Below are positions 56,034 to 64,000 of a stretch of DNA of 64,000 nucleotides, one piece after another (positions within the stretch are counted from its first letter, which is position 1; the number at the start of each line of letters is the position of its first letter). A model generated the notes under the pieces. The model was not told the origin of the DNA. It did not search any database and saw only the letters and a list, made by a program, of their open reading frames with translations. Position numbers and translations under genes: made by a program. Origin of the DNA: Flavobacteriales bacterium (lineage in GTDB: Bacteria > Bacteroidota > Bacteroidia > CAIKAF01); contig JAOABX010000002.1 in the NCBI GenBank assembly GCA_026418175.1, forward strand, positions 90,811-154,810. Reading direction: 5' to 3'.

Positions 56034-57269
56034 ATGGATTCACCACACTTAGAATTGCCATTTTTTACTAATTTATTAATTCTTCTAGTTACCGCTAGAA
56101 TTTTTGGGGAAGTTTTTGAGCGTTTTAAGCAGCCCTCGATGATTGGGGAAATTATCGCCGGAATGATTCTTGGACCTAGCTTGCTAAACTTAATTCATCG
56201 TACTGAGGAAATTAAAGTAATATCAGAATTAGGGATTTTTCTTTTGGTTATTTTGGCTGGATTAGAAATTAATATAGACGATATTTTAAAATCACTCCGT
56301 GGAAGAAACATCGTTGTTTCCATCTTGGCTTTTTTTCTTCCCATAAGCAGCGGCATACTTGTAGGAGTTGCTTTTAATCAGCACATAATGACTACCGTTT
56401 TTATTGGCCTTTGTGTTGCTATTACTGCCTTACCAGTTAGTATTAGAATTTTAATGGACTTAGGGAAAATTAATTCTTCAGTAGGAAAAAAAATTATTTC
56501 AGTTGCAATCTTTGATGATGTATTGGCATTAACAATATTAGGAGTATTATTAAACATAAAAGACACGGATATGTCAACCGAAGCAATTCTACACGCCGGT
56601 TCAATATCCTTGGTGAAATTATTGATTTTTGTTGTATTACTTGGCGTTGCTTACCTTTTCATAAAAAGACTTTTAAAAAAAGGCAATTATTTAGAACAAT
56701 CTCTCAACAAACTAATTCAATTTTTAAAAGGCAAAGAACCCTTATTTGCATTGTTTTTTGCATTTGTTTTATCGTTTTCCACATTTACAGAAACCTTGGG
56801 CTTGCATTTTATTGTAGGTACTTTTTTTGCTTCCATGCTTATAAGCGAAAGCTTGATTGGTGCTCAAAATTTAAAAACTATTGAAAAAACTACCAGCAAC
56901 ATCTCTATGGGGTTCTTAGCACCGATATTTTTTGCCGGTATCGGACTTGAATTTAATGTTTCCTCTATTGAAAATATTGGTTTACTAATTTCGGTCATCT
57001 TAGTATCGTATGGATCTAAAATTTTAGGAGGGTATTTGGGTGGCATTTTAGCCGGATTAAACTCCAGAATGTCATTTACTATTGGTATTGGCCTTAATGC
57101 TAGAGGAATTATGGAGCTTGTTATTGCGAATATAGCTTATAAAAATGGGCTAATAAATACAGAAGTATTCTCAATTTTGGTGATTATGGGTGTATTAACT
57201 ACACTAACTACACCACTTATACTCAAAAGAGCATTTAAAAGACTTGAAAGCCCATTAGAAATAAAATAA
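56034..57269 (+). CDS. Kef-type cation:proton antiporter
   Basis: A 411-residue CPA2-family exchanger with about 12 membrane segments. LPFFTNLLILLVTARIFGE and PSMIGEIIAGMILGPSLL at the N-terminus, FIGLCVAITALPVSIRILMDLGK, and SVAIFDDVLALTILG with the ion-binding DD are family landmarks. GLNARGIMELVIANIAYKNG near the end is also typical. It exchanges sodium or potassium for protons. There is no C-terminal TrkA-N regulatory domain. Its stop is 1 bp from that of the convergent hydrolase. Confidence 0.9.
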   Translation: MDSPHLELPFFTNLLILLVTARIFGEVFERFKQPSMIGEIIAGMILGPSLLNLIHRTEEIKVISELGIFLLVILAGLEINIDDILKSLRGRNIVVSILAFFLPISSGILVGVAFNQHIMTTVFIGLCVAITALPVSIRILMDLGKINSSVGKKIISVAIFDDVLALTILGVLLNIKDTDMSTEAILHAGSISLVKLLIFVVLLGVAYLFIKRLLKKGNYLEQSLNKLIQFLKGKEPLFALFFAFVLSFSTFTETLGLHFIVGTFFASMLISESLIGAQNLKTIEKTTSNISMGFLAPIFFAGIGLEFNVSSIENIGLLISVILVSYGSKILGGYLGGILAGLNSRMSFTIGIGLNARGIMELVIANIAYKNGLINTEVFSILVIMGVLTTLTTPLILKRAFKRLESPLEIK

Positions 57270-57270
57270 A

Positions 57271-58167
57271 TTAATTATGAGAAACTAGCCAATCTAACAC
57301 CAAAGGAAAATGGTCAGAGGGAGCATCCGGATGTGTAAGAATATCTATATGCCCATAATCATTTTTGAATCCGTATTTTTTTCCAACTTCAACATATCGA
57401 TGGTCGTGCGCATTGGCCTCTTGCAATAATAATTGAACATCATACGGATTTCCCAATACAGTATCCTTAACACCAGTAAGTGACAAAATAGGTGGCACAT
57501 TAAGGTTTTTTAATGCTTGTTTATAATTAAGTCCATCTCGTTGATCTACCCAATCATCACTGTATACCCAATGATTGGTTTCTTTATAAAATTGCTTTGG
57601 CTCATTGTCTGAACCAAATCGGAGTGATTTTGCAGGAAGATAGCCTTTTATTCCAGATACAGCAGTCCCCACAACATTCCAAAAAAAGTCTACTTTCCAA
57701 CGCTTTTCCCATGATTTAATGTATATTTTACGTTTAGTTCCAAAAAATACCATGCTTTGAATATGTGCCCTACTGTGGTAACGAGCAAACCAACATAGGC
57801 AAAGCACTCCACCCCACGAATGCGCTAATAGATGAATCGATGTTTTACCAGTAGTATTTTTTATAAAATCAATACATGTTGGAATATCTTCAGTTATGGC
57901 TTCGTATTGCCCATAATGAGAATTTTTATTTACTGATGGTTTTGATTTGCCCTTACCCCGTAAATCAACCACAAATACATCAAAACCATGCATTGCTAAA
58001 TATGGTGCAATTCCTTTGCCAGTGGCTGAATAAAACACTCTTCCGTTTTCAACAGACCCATGAACCATAAAAATAACTCCTTTGTGCTGCAAAGGCTGAA
58101 ATCTTTTAAGGTATAGCTGGTCATTGTTTGTTACTGGGATAAAATATTCCAGTTCGTTTAATTGCAT
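57271..58167 (-). CDS. Alpha/beta hydrolase
   Basis: A 298-residue alpha/beta hydrolase with nucleophile serine in LLAHSWGGVLCL. The usual first glycine of GxSxG is alanine here, as in some Ser-aminopeptidase/lysophospholipase-like members. The acid is probably in GVKDTVLG and the histidine in YGHIDIL. GVIFMVHGSVENGRVF forms the oxyanion region. No signal peptide is seen. The substrate is unknown. It resembles the serine aminopeptidase S33 / monoglyceride-lipase-type family. Confidence 0.82.
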   Translation of the reverse strand: MQLNELEYFIPVTNNDQLYLKRFQPLQHKGVIFMVHGSVENGRVFYSATGKGIAPYLAMHGFDVFVVDLRGKGKSKPSVNKNSHYGQYEAITEDIPTCIDFIKNTTGKTSIHLLAHSWGGVLCLCWFARYHSRAHIQSMVFFGTKRKIYIKSWEKRWKVDFFWNVVGTAVSGIKGYLPAKSLRFGSDNEPKQFYKETNHWVYSDDWVDQRDGLNYKQALKNLNVPPILSLTGVKDTVLGNPYDVQLLLQEANAHDHRYVEVGKKYGFKNDYGHIDILTHPDAPSDHFPLVLDWLVSHN

Positions 58168-58259
58168 ACCGTTATTTTGGGTGTAAAAATAAAGGGTTTA
58201 AACCAGTTCTTTATAGTTAAATATGCATGATAAGTTTTTAATAACTTACAAGTATAGGG

Positions 58260-58290
58260 TTTGTACCTTTGGTAGAATCCACTATTTTTG
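58260..58290 (+). promoter_or_regulatory. Promoter of sucC
   Basis: TTTG (58260-58263) and TATTTTTG (58283-58290), spaced by 19 bp, are close to a perfect match to the Bacteroidota promoter. The start codon is 30 bp downstream. Confidence 0.8.
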
Positions 58291-58320
58291 CCACCATAAA
58301 ACAGAAACATCATAATTTCT

Positions 58321-59511
58321 ATGAACATTCACGAATATCAGGCAAAGGAAGTATTGAAAAAATACGGAGTTAAAATCCAGGAAGGCATCTTGGCACATAC
58401 CCCCGATGAAGCGGTAGAAGCTGCCAAAAAATTAAGCGAACAAACCGGTACATCCTGGTGGGTTATTAAAGCTCAGGTACATGCCGGAGGGCGCGGAAAA
58501 GGAGGCGGTATAAAATTGGCTAAAAACCTGGATGAAGTTCGTGATTTGGCTAGTAAAATTATTGGAATGAACTTGGTAACCAAACAAACTGGTGCCGAAG
58601 GGAAAAAAGTTCATATGGTATTGGTTTCTCAAGATGTGTTTTACCCTGGCCCCAGTGAACCCAAAGAGTTTTACATGAGTGTTTTATTAAACCGATCCAC
58701 GGGACGCAATATTATTATGTATTCTACCGAAGGTGGAATGGATATCGAAGAGGTAGCTGAAAAAACACCTCATTTAATTTTTAAAGAAGAAATAGATCCT
58801 AAAGTAGGATTGATGCCTTTTCAAGCCCGCAAAATTGCCTTTAACCTGGGCTTAAGCGGAGAAGCTTACAAAGAAATGGTAGCCTTTGTTACAAACCTAT
58901 ATAAAGCATACGAGGATACGGATTCATCCATGTTTGAAATCAATCCGGTTTTAAAAACATCAGACAATAAGATAATAGCTGTTGATGCAAAAGTTAACTT
59001 GGATGAAAACGCTTTGTATCGTCATCCCGACCTTTATGCATACCGTGATATTCGTGAAGAAGACCCAACCGAGGTTGAAGCAGGTAAATACAATTTAAAT
59101 TACGTTAAGCTCGATGGAAATGTAGGATGCATGGTAAATGGTGCTGGATTGGCCATGGCTACCATGGATATGATTAAGTTGAGTGGCGGCGAACCAGCCA
59201 ACTTCCTGGATGTAGGAGGTACTGCAGATTCCAAAAGGGTTGAAGAGGCTTTCCGTATCATTTTGAAAGATGAGAATGTTAAAGCTATACTGGTAAACAT
59301 TTTTGGAGGTATTGTTCGATGTGACCGCGTAGCTCAGGGTATTGTTGATGCGTATAAAAATATCGGGAATATTCATGTTCCTATAATTGTTCGATTGCAA
59401 GGCACCAATGCTGAGATTGCCAAGAAACTCATTGACGAATCCGGCTTACAAGTTCATTCAGCTATTGAATTACAGGAGGCTGCCGAAAAAGTAAAAGCAG
59501 TGTTGGCTTAA
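58321..59511 (+). CDS. sucC: Succinyl-CoA synthetase beta subunit (ADP-forming)
   Basis: A 396-residue SucC, the ATP-grasp subunit that makes succinyl-CoA from succinate and CoA, or ATP in reverse. MNIHEYQAKEVLKKYGV, VHAGGRGKGGGIKLAKN and the C-terminal GGIVRCDRVAQGIVDA and RLQGTNAE are visible. The sucD partner is not adjacent; separate genes are common in this phylum. It is a single-gene unit with a strong promoter and terminator. Confidence 0.97.
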   Translation: MNIHEYQAKEVLKKYGVKIQEGILAHTPDEAVEAAKKLSEQTGTSWWVIKAQVHAGGRGKGGGIKLAKNLDEVRDLASKIIGMNLVTKQTGAEGKKVHMVLVSQDVFYPGPSEPKEFYMSVLLNRSTGRNIIMYSTEGGMDIEEVAEKTPHLIFKEEIDPKVGLMPFQARKIAFNLGLSGEAYKEMVAFVTNLYKAYEDTDSSMFEINPVLKTSDNKIIAVDAKVNLDENALYRHPDLYAYRDIREEDPTEVEAGKYNLNYVKLDGNVGCMVNGAGLAMATMDMIKLSGGEPANFLDVGGTADSKRVEEAFRIILKDENVKAILVNIFGGIVRCDRVAQGIVDAYKNIGNIHVPIIVRLQGTNAEIAKKLIDESGLQVHSAIELQEAAEKVKAVLA

Positions 59512-59531
59512 ATTATTAATATTTTTTATGT

Positions 59532-59562
59532 AAAGCCGGTTGAATTTCAGCCGGCTTTTTTT
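59532..59562 (+). terminator. Rho-independent terminator of sucC
   Basis: AAAGCCGGTTGA (59532-59543) pairs with TCAGCCGGCTTT (59547-59558) with one wobble, loop ATT, then seven T. It also lies just 3' of the facing TauE gene, but on that strand the T run is poor. Confidence 0.9.
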
Positions 59563-59564
59563 GT

Positions 59565-60302
59565 TTATAAATCTATATAGTGGCGTAATAATGAAGCTAT
59601 TCCAATAATTAATATTAAAATAAGCACAATCAATTGAAAAATTTTTTGAGGTATGTGATGAAGAATTAATTTACCTATCCACGACCCAATAAATGAAATG
59701 ATTAACAATACAGGAATTATCCAAATAAGTTTAAAATTCAAATAGTAAATCCATAAATAGATGATTGTGCGACTTATATCAACTCCCATATCAATAGCAG
59801 CTGAAGTTGCAATAAATACATTTTTTTCTAGTTTGAACGCTGAAAGTACAATACCACGAATGGCTCCACCTGTACCCATTAAACCCGCTGTAAAACCGGC
59901 TATACTACCACCAGTAATTGAGTTAATCAAAGTTGGGGCGATTTTAATCTTGGGTAATATTAATAGTACCACACTTAATACTATTAGAAATATTCCTAAA
60001 TATAAATCAGCATGTTCAATTTGAATGTATTGACTCAGCCAGGCTCCGATAATAACGAGTACAATGCTTGGCAATCCAATTTTTAAAAATAGCTTCCATT
60101 CAATGTGCCTTCTGAATAATATTAGTTTGGATGAATTACTAAATACATGCATTAAACCGGTAATACATAATACGGTTTTAAAATCAAAGAACCATTCAGC
60201 CATTGGAACAAAAAAAACAGATGAACCAAATCCACCAATAGTACCAATAATTTCACTTATTAAGGCCAGGAAGAAAAATAGGAGATAAGAAAGATTATTC
60301 AT
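59565..60302 (-). CDS. TauE/SafE family membrane protein
   Basis: A 245-residue membrane protein with seven or eight hydrophobic segments. ISEIIGTIGGFGSSVFFVP at the N-terminus and SIAGFTAGLMGTGGAIRGIVL in the middle are the two-repeat signatures of TauE/SafE (UPF0721), a family that exports sulfite, sulfonates or other small anions. The substrate is not known. It stands alone, divergent from the DUF2851 gene. Confidence 0.87.
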   Translation of the reverse strand: MNNLSYLLFFFLALISEIIGTIGGFGSSVFFVPMAEWFFDFKTVLCITGLMHVFSNSSKLILFRRHIEWKLFLKIGLPSIVLVIIGAWLSQYIQIEHADLYLGIFLIVLSVVLLILPKIKIAPTLINSITGGSIAGFTAGLMGTGGAIRGIVLSAFKLEKNVFIATSAAIDMGVDISRTIIYLWIYYLNFKLIWIIPVLLIISFIGSWIGKLILHHIPQKIFQLIVLILILIIGIASLLRHYIDL

Positions 60303-60381
60303 ACTTACTACTACAAAGTTGTTTAAAGTTATTACAATAATAAACCTTGAAATTTATTAAATTAGAATTTCAAAGAAATTT

Positions 60382-61680
60382 ATGAGAAACCATCCGGAAG
60401 AATTGCTTCATTTTATTTGGCAATTTCAATACTTTGATACTACAGCTTTACAAACCTCAAGGGGGGAAAAATTGCAAATTATAAAGCCAGGCATGATGAA
60501 TAACAATGCTGGACCTGATTTTTTTAATTCACGTATTAAAATTGCCAATCAGCTATGGGCAGGGAATGTAGAAATACATTGGAAATCTTCTGAATGGGAG
60601 CTACACAACCATCAACAGGATGCAGCATATAACAATGTAATTCTGCATGTAGTATTCGATCATGATCGAGATGTTTATAAGAAAAACGGTGACTTAATAC
60701 CAACACTTGAATTGAAAAGCCGGATAAATTACATAATGCTGCACCGTTTTAACGCCATGATGAAAGCACGAACATGGATTCCCTGTGAAAAACAATTAAA
60801 AGAAATTGCAATTCAGGAAGAAGGAACTGGTATCTTTTTTCAAAAATTATTAATTGAACGTTTAGAGGAAAAAACACAAAGTATTCGAGAATTGCTTCAA
60901 CAAAACAGCTGGAACTGGGAAGAAGCTTTTTATCGTTTTATGGCTCGTGGATTTGGCTTTAAAGTAAATTCTGAACCATTTTATCAACTATCTGCCATTA
61001 CGCCGTTGCAGGTATTGGTACGACATAAAAATAATTTATTGCAATTAGAAGCTTTATTGCTGGGACAAGCGGGTTTTTTGGATAAATCATATCAAGATGA
61101 ATACATGCAACGTTTAAAACGGGAATACCTATTTTTAAAAAATAAATATAAACTAACATCTCTCCCTGCCCATATTTGGAAGTTTGGGCGTATGCGGCCA
61201 GCTAATTTCCCCACAATAAGAATAGTACAATTTGCAGCCTTAATTCATCATTCAAGCAGCTTATTTTCTCGTATGATTGAAATAAAACGGGAAGAAGAAG
61301 CCTCGCAATGGTTATATCCCGAAGTGAGCGAATATTGGAAATATCGATATATGCCAGATGGTGAGCTGTCGGCCAAAGGTAATCGTATGGGTAAAAGCTC
61401 GGCTCGATTACTCATACTAAATGTTGTTGCACCCTTTATGTTTTTATATGGTAAAGAACGAGGATTAGAATCTATGTCTGAAATAGCTATTGAATTACTT
61501 AATAATATTCCAGCCGAAGCGAATAGAACAATAAAAAACTTTGAAAAACTTGGAATAAATATAAAAACAGCTGCTGATTCACAAGCATTAATAGTTTTAA
61601 AAAACAGATATTGTGATCAAAAACGCTGCTTGTATTGTATTTTTGGAAAAAGAATATTAACACCTGCCTCAAATGAATAA
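60382..61680 (+). CDS. DUF2851 family protein
   Basis: A 432-residue protein of DUF2851. MRNHPEELLHFIWQFQYFDT, PGMMNNNAGPDFFNSRIKI and WAGNVEIHWKSSEW are the conserved N-terminal segments. A cysteine cluster (CDQKRCLYCIFGKRIL) near the C-terminus could bind metal. The function of the family is unknown; the Asp/Glu/Lys pattern PDF...GNVEIHWKSSEW resembles a PD-(D/E)XK nuclease-like core, but I do not claim activity. A 337-bp region with possible regulatory sites separates it from paaA. Confidence 0.85.
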   Translation: MRNHPEELLHFIWQFQYFDTTALQTSRGEKLQIIKPGMMNNNAGPDFFNSRIKIANQLWAGNVEIHWKSSEWELHNHQQDAAYNNVILHVVFDHDRDVYKKNGDLIPTLELKSRINYIMLHRFNAMMKARTWIPCEKQLKEIAIQEEGTGIFFQKLLIERLEEKTQSIRELLQQNSWNWEEAFYRFMARGFGFKVNSEPFYQLSAITPLQVLVRHKNNLLQLEALLLGQAGFLDKSYQDEYMQRLKREYLFLKNKYKLTSLPAHIWKFGRMRPANFPTIRIVQFAALIHHSSSLFSRMIEIKREEEASQWLYPEVSEYWKYRYMPDGELSAKGNRMGKSSARLLILNVVAPFMFLYGKERGLESMSEIAIELLNNIPAEANRTIKNFEKLGINIKTAADSQALIVLKNRYCDQKRCLYCIFGKRILTPASNE

Positions 61681-62017
61681 TATGAAGGATTCATTGATAA
61701 ATAACAAGCCTTTGGCGTTTAAAATAAAGGTGAAAAACGTAGCAATCTTCTTTTAAGAATTCTATTTCATATTAATTTAGAATCATTAATATCATTTGGT
61801 ATATATGAATATTTCATACCCAGCGTTTTTTTAGAGGTAAGAAACTTCTTACTTCCCTAAAGATGCATCTGTAAGAATTTTAACTTATTTACCTGATGCC
61901 TTGTGATATAATATGCGGAAAAGGTATTTCTGAAACATTTTTACACATTCAATGGTTACAATATATCAGTTCATATCACTTAAAAATTTAGTAAAATTGT
62001 ACTAATAAATCAGTTCT
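61681..62017. promoter_or_regulatory. Control region upstream of paaA
   Basis: A 337-bp AT-rich stretch with no credible gene. It holds GTAAGAAACTTCTTAC at 61837-61852, a perfect 7+7 palindrome extended by GAG/TTC and TTAG/CTAA on both sides (61831-61860), without a T run, so more like a protein-binding site than a terminator. An inverted repeat ATGAA-TAT-TTCAT lies nearby at about 61805-61817. TAAAATTG at 61992-61999, close to the -7 consensus, is 18 bp upstream of the paaA start. A TetR-type phenylacetate repressor as the ligand is inference. Confidence 0.55.
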
Positions 62018-62962
62018 ATGTTATCAAACGAACAATTAGAAAAAGAATTTCAGGCTAAAATTGATGCTGAAATTAAAATTGAGCCCAAAGACTGGATGCC
62101 TGATGCATATAGAAAAACATTGATTCGTCAAATATCTCAACATGCACACTCTGAAGTAGTGGGAATGCTTCCAGAGGGTAATTGGATTACGCGTGCCCCA
62201 AGCCTTCGCAGCAAGGTAATATTGTTAGCTAAGGTTCAGGATGAGGCAGGTCATGGGTTGTATCTATACAGCGCCGCTGAAACATTAGGAGTTGACAGGG
62301 AAGAATTGATTGAAGAGTTACACACCGGTAAAGCCAAATATTCCAGCATTTTCAATTATCCTACGCTTACCTGGGCTGATATAGGAGCTATAGGTTGGCT
62401 AGTAGATGGAGCTGCTATTGCTAATCAAGTTATGCTTTGCCGAACATCATATGGTCCATATGCCCGTGCCATGGTAAGAATTTGTAAAGAAGAAAGTTTT
62501 CATCAGCGGCAAGGTTACGAAATTATGATGAAGATGGCCCAAGGTACACCTGAACAGAGACAAATGGCACAGGATGCTTTAAACCGCTGGTGGTGGCCAT
62601 CTCTTATGATGTTTGGCCCGCCAGATGATAAATCCATTCATACAGCACAAAGCCTTAAATGGAAAATAAAACGTCAAACCAACGACGAATTACGTCAAGA
62701 ATTTATTGATAAAACTGTAAAACAAGCTGAATTTATTGGGCTTACCATTCCAGACCCGGATTTAAAATGGAATGAAGAACGTCAACATTATGATTATGGG
62801 CCGATAAATTGGGAAGAGTTTTATCAGGTAATAAATGGTAATGGTCCGTGTAACCGACAGCGGATGAGAGATCGCATCAAAGCACATGAAGAAGGTGCCT
62901 GGGTTCGTGAAGCCGCAATAGCTTATGCAGAAAAAAAACAAGCCAAGAAAAATGCAGCTTAA
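62018..62962 (+). CDS. paaA: Phenylacetyl-CoA epoxidase catalytic subunit PaaA
   Basis: A 314-residue di-iron subunit of the ring 1,2-phenylacetyl-CoA epoxidase. The metal-binding helices are visible as [17 protein letters not shown] and [16 protein letters not shown]. The 30 C-terminal residues are basic ([13 protein letters not shown]). The PaaABCE complex epoxidises the aromatic ring of phenylacetyl-CoA with O2. It is the first of paaABC, followed after 11 bp by paaB. Confidence 0.96.
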   Translation: MLSNEQLEKEFQAKIDAEIKIEPKDWMPDAYRKTLIRQISQHAHSEVVGMLPEGNWITRAPSLRSKVILLAKVQDEAGHGLYLYSAAETLGVDREELIEELHTGKAKYSSIFNYPTLTWADIGAIGWLVDGAAIANQVMLCRTSYGPYARAMVRICKEESFHQRQGYEIMMKMAQGTPEQRQMAQDALNRWWWPSLMMFGPPDDKSIHTAQSLKWKIKRQTNDELRQEFIDKTVKQAEFIGLTIPDPDLKWNEERQHYDYGPINWEEFYQVINGNGPCNRQRMRDRIKAHEEGAWVREAAIAYAEKKQAKKNAA

Positions 62963-62973
62963 ATCATAATACT

Positions 62974-63261
62974 ATGAACAAAAAAGAATGGCCGCTTTGG
63001 GAAATTTTTATCCGTAGTAAAAACGGATTAAATCATAAGCATGTAGGAAGTTTACATGCTGCCGACGCAGAAATGGCTATCGAAAATGCCAGAGATGTTT
63101 ATTGCAGGAGAAATGAAGGAGTTAGTATTTGGGTAGTACTTTCTTCACAAATTGTAGCTTCTGATCCCGATGAAGCAGATGCATTGTATGAGCCTGCAAA
63201 AAATAAAATTTACAGGCATCCCACATTTTATGAAATCCCTAAAGAAGTAGGGCATATGTAA
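62974..63261 (+). CDS. paaB: Phenylacetyl-CoA epoxidase subunit PaaB
   Basis: A 95-residue PaaB. WPLWEIFIRSKNGLNHKHVG at the N-terminus, then SLHAADAEMAIENARDVYCRR, are family hallmarks. PaaB bridges two PaaAC heterodimers in the epoxidase complex. It lies between paaA and paaC. Confidence 0.95.
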   Translation: MNKKEWPLWEIFIRSKNGLNHKHVGSLHAADAEMAIENARDVYCRRNEGVSIWVVLSSQIVASDPDEADALYEPAKNKIYRHPTFYEIPKEVGHM

Positions 63262-63283
63262 AGAGTATTATAAAATTACAAAC

Positions 63284-64000
63284 ATGAATATACAGGAAGC
63301 ACTGCTTGAATATTGCCTTCGCCTAGGAGATAATTCTCTGATAATTGGTCACCGCATGAGTGAATGGTGTGGTCATGGTCCTATATTAGAACAAGATATA
63401 GCATTAATCAATATTGCCTTAGATCACATTGGCCAAGCCCGCAATTGGCTTACTTTAGCCGGTGAAATTGAAGGAAAGGGTAGAACCGAAGATGATTTTG
63501 CATATAAAAGAGATGCTCATCAATTTAGAAACCTACTCATCACCGAACAACCCAATGGCAACTGGGGAGATACCCTCATGCGTGGCTTCCTTTTTGACAC
63601 TTTTAACTTTTATCTTCATCAGATACTCCAGCATAGTAAGCACGAAGGCATTGCTGCCATTGCTGAAAAATCATTAAAGGAAATAAATTATCATGTAAAA
63701 TACTCATCCGAATGGGTCATCCGCCTTGGCGATGGAACTGAAGTTAGTCACCAAAAAATGCAGGATGCCTTAGATAACCTTTGGATGTTTACAGGAGAAA
63801 TGTTTGAGGCTGATGAGGTAGATCAATTGTTGTTAGAAGAATCCATTGGTGCAGATTTACAACAGATTAAAGAAGCCTGGAATGATCACGTTCGTGAAGT
63901 AATAGATGAAGCTACTTTGAAAATTCCTGAAAGCAATTGGTTTCAAAAAGGCGGAAAACAAGGCCGGCATACTGAATATTTGGGATATATTCTAGCAGAA
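63284..64000 (+). CDS. paaC: Phenylacetyl-CoA epoxidase subunit PaaC, 5' part
   Basis: The frame is open from ATG 63284 to the window end (239 residues seen). MNIQEALLEYCLRLGDNSLI, GHRMSEWCGHGPILEQDIALIN, and FLFDTFNFYLHQIL are PaaC, the structural partner of PaaA that lacks a catalytic metal site. The remainder of the gene, and probably paaD/paaE, lies beyond the window. It is 22 bp after paaB. Confidence 0.93.
   Translation, partial: MNIQEALLEYCLRLGDNSLIIGHRMSEWCGHGPILEQDIALINIALDHIGQARNWLTLAGEIEGKGRTEDDFAYKRDAHQFRNLLITEQPNGNWGDTLMRGFLFDTFNFYLHQILQHSKHEGIAAIAEKSLKEINYHVKYSSEWVIRLGDGTEVSHQKMQDALDNLWMFTGEMFEADEVDQLLLEESIGADLQQIKEAWNDHVREVIDEATLKIPESNWFQKGGKQGRHTEYLGYILAE

Noticed and set aside
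1-64000. CRISPR arrays, prophage or insertion sequences
   Set aside because: No regularly spaced repeats, integrases, transposases or phage structural genes were found.

Overview
The window is chromosomal DNA of a low-GC, aerobic member of the Bacteroidota, most likely from the Chitinophagales/Sphingobacteriia side. The evidence is: four secreted proteins ending in type IX secretion (T9SS) sorting domains, two bacillithiol genes (bshB1, bshC), promoters of the Bacteroidota type (TAnnTTTG at -7), the rpmG-DUF4295-ftsY cluster, a 602-residue ribosomal protein S1 with six S1 repeats, and genes mostly without Shine-Dalgarno sites. There is no prophage, insertion sequence, CRISPR array or conjugative module. 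It reads as ordinary core genome with a few lineage-specific exported proteins.

Layout. 1-9.5 kb: the 3' end of an MBOAT acyltransferase gene, then a leftward run icmF (fused B12 mutase), a large unrecognised exported protein, sixA, rsmA and mgtE. 9.5-16.1 kb: rightward envelope and exported genes (beta-barrel protein, RDD protein, T9SS protein, DUF4397 lipoprotein, long PIG-L deacetylase). 16.1-22 kb: leftward bshB1-SDR, RNase P RNA (rightward), a T9SS protein with a duplicated domain, and ribBA-lolD. 22-28.3 kb: sulfide:quinone oxidoreductase, tRNA-Leu, rpmG, DUF4295, ftsY, rimO, ychF, a DinB-like protein and a MazG-like protein. 28.4-35.2 kb: exported proteins (T9SS protein, CocE-type hydrolase, frameshifted beta-barrel gene, PhoD-like T9SS phosphatase, DUF4440). 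35.3-44.3 kb: rpsA with a structured leader, argS, arginase divergent from an arginine decarboxylase, bshC plus a membrane protein, rplS. 44.4-54.4 kb: M19 dipeptidase, DUF6580, fatty acid hydroxylase, prfC, rimM-rpsP, a small membrane protein, a NUDIX hydrolase, parC and an M15 peptidase. 54.4-64 kb: a lipoprotein, a Kef-type antiporter, an alpha/beta hydrolase, sucC, TauE/SafE, DUF2851, and the start of a phenylacetate operon paaABC cut by the window end.

How genes work together. IcmF interconverts branched and straight C4 acyl-CoAs, PaaABC opens aromatic catabolism, and SucC works in the TCA cycle that such acyl-CoAs feed. BshB1 and BshC belong to bacillithiol synthesis. Arginase and arginine decarboxylase share a divergent control region and compete for arginine. 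RimM, RimO, RsmA, S1, S16, L19, L33, RF3, YchF and RNase P belong to translation and RNA processing.

No wholly new system is visible. The strongest unexplained signal is in the rpsA leader: a 14-bp hairpin whose loop carries 9 nt perfectly complementary to a segment further upstream in the same leader, which predicts a pseudoknot or an alternative fold suited to S1 autoregulation. Other points are a beta-barrel gene whose two halves join by a -1 shift at T TTT TTG, an rsmA reading frame with no ATG start, and a palindrome upstream of paaA.
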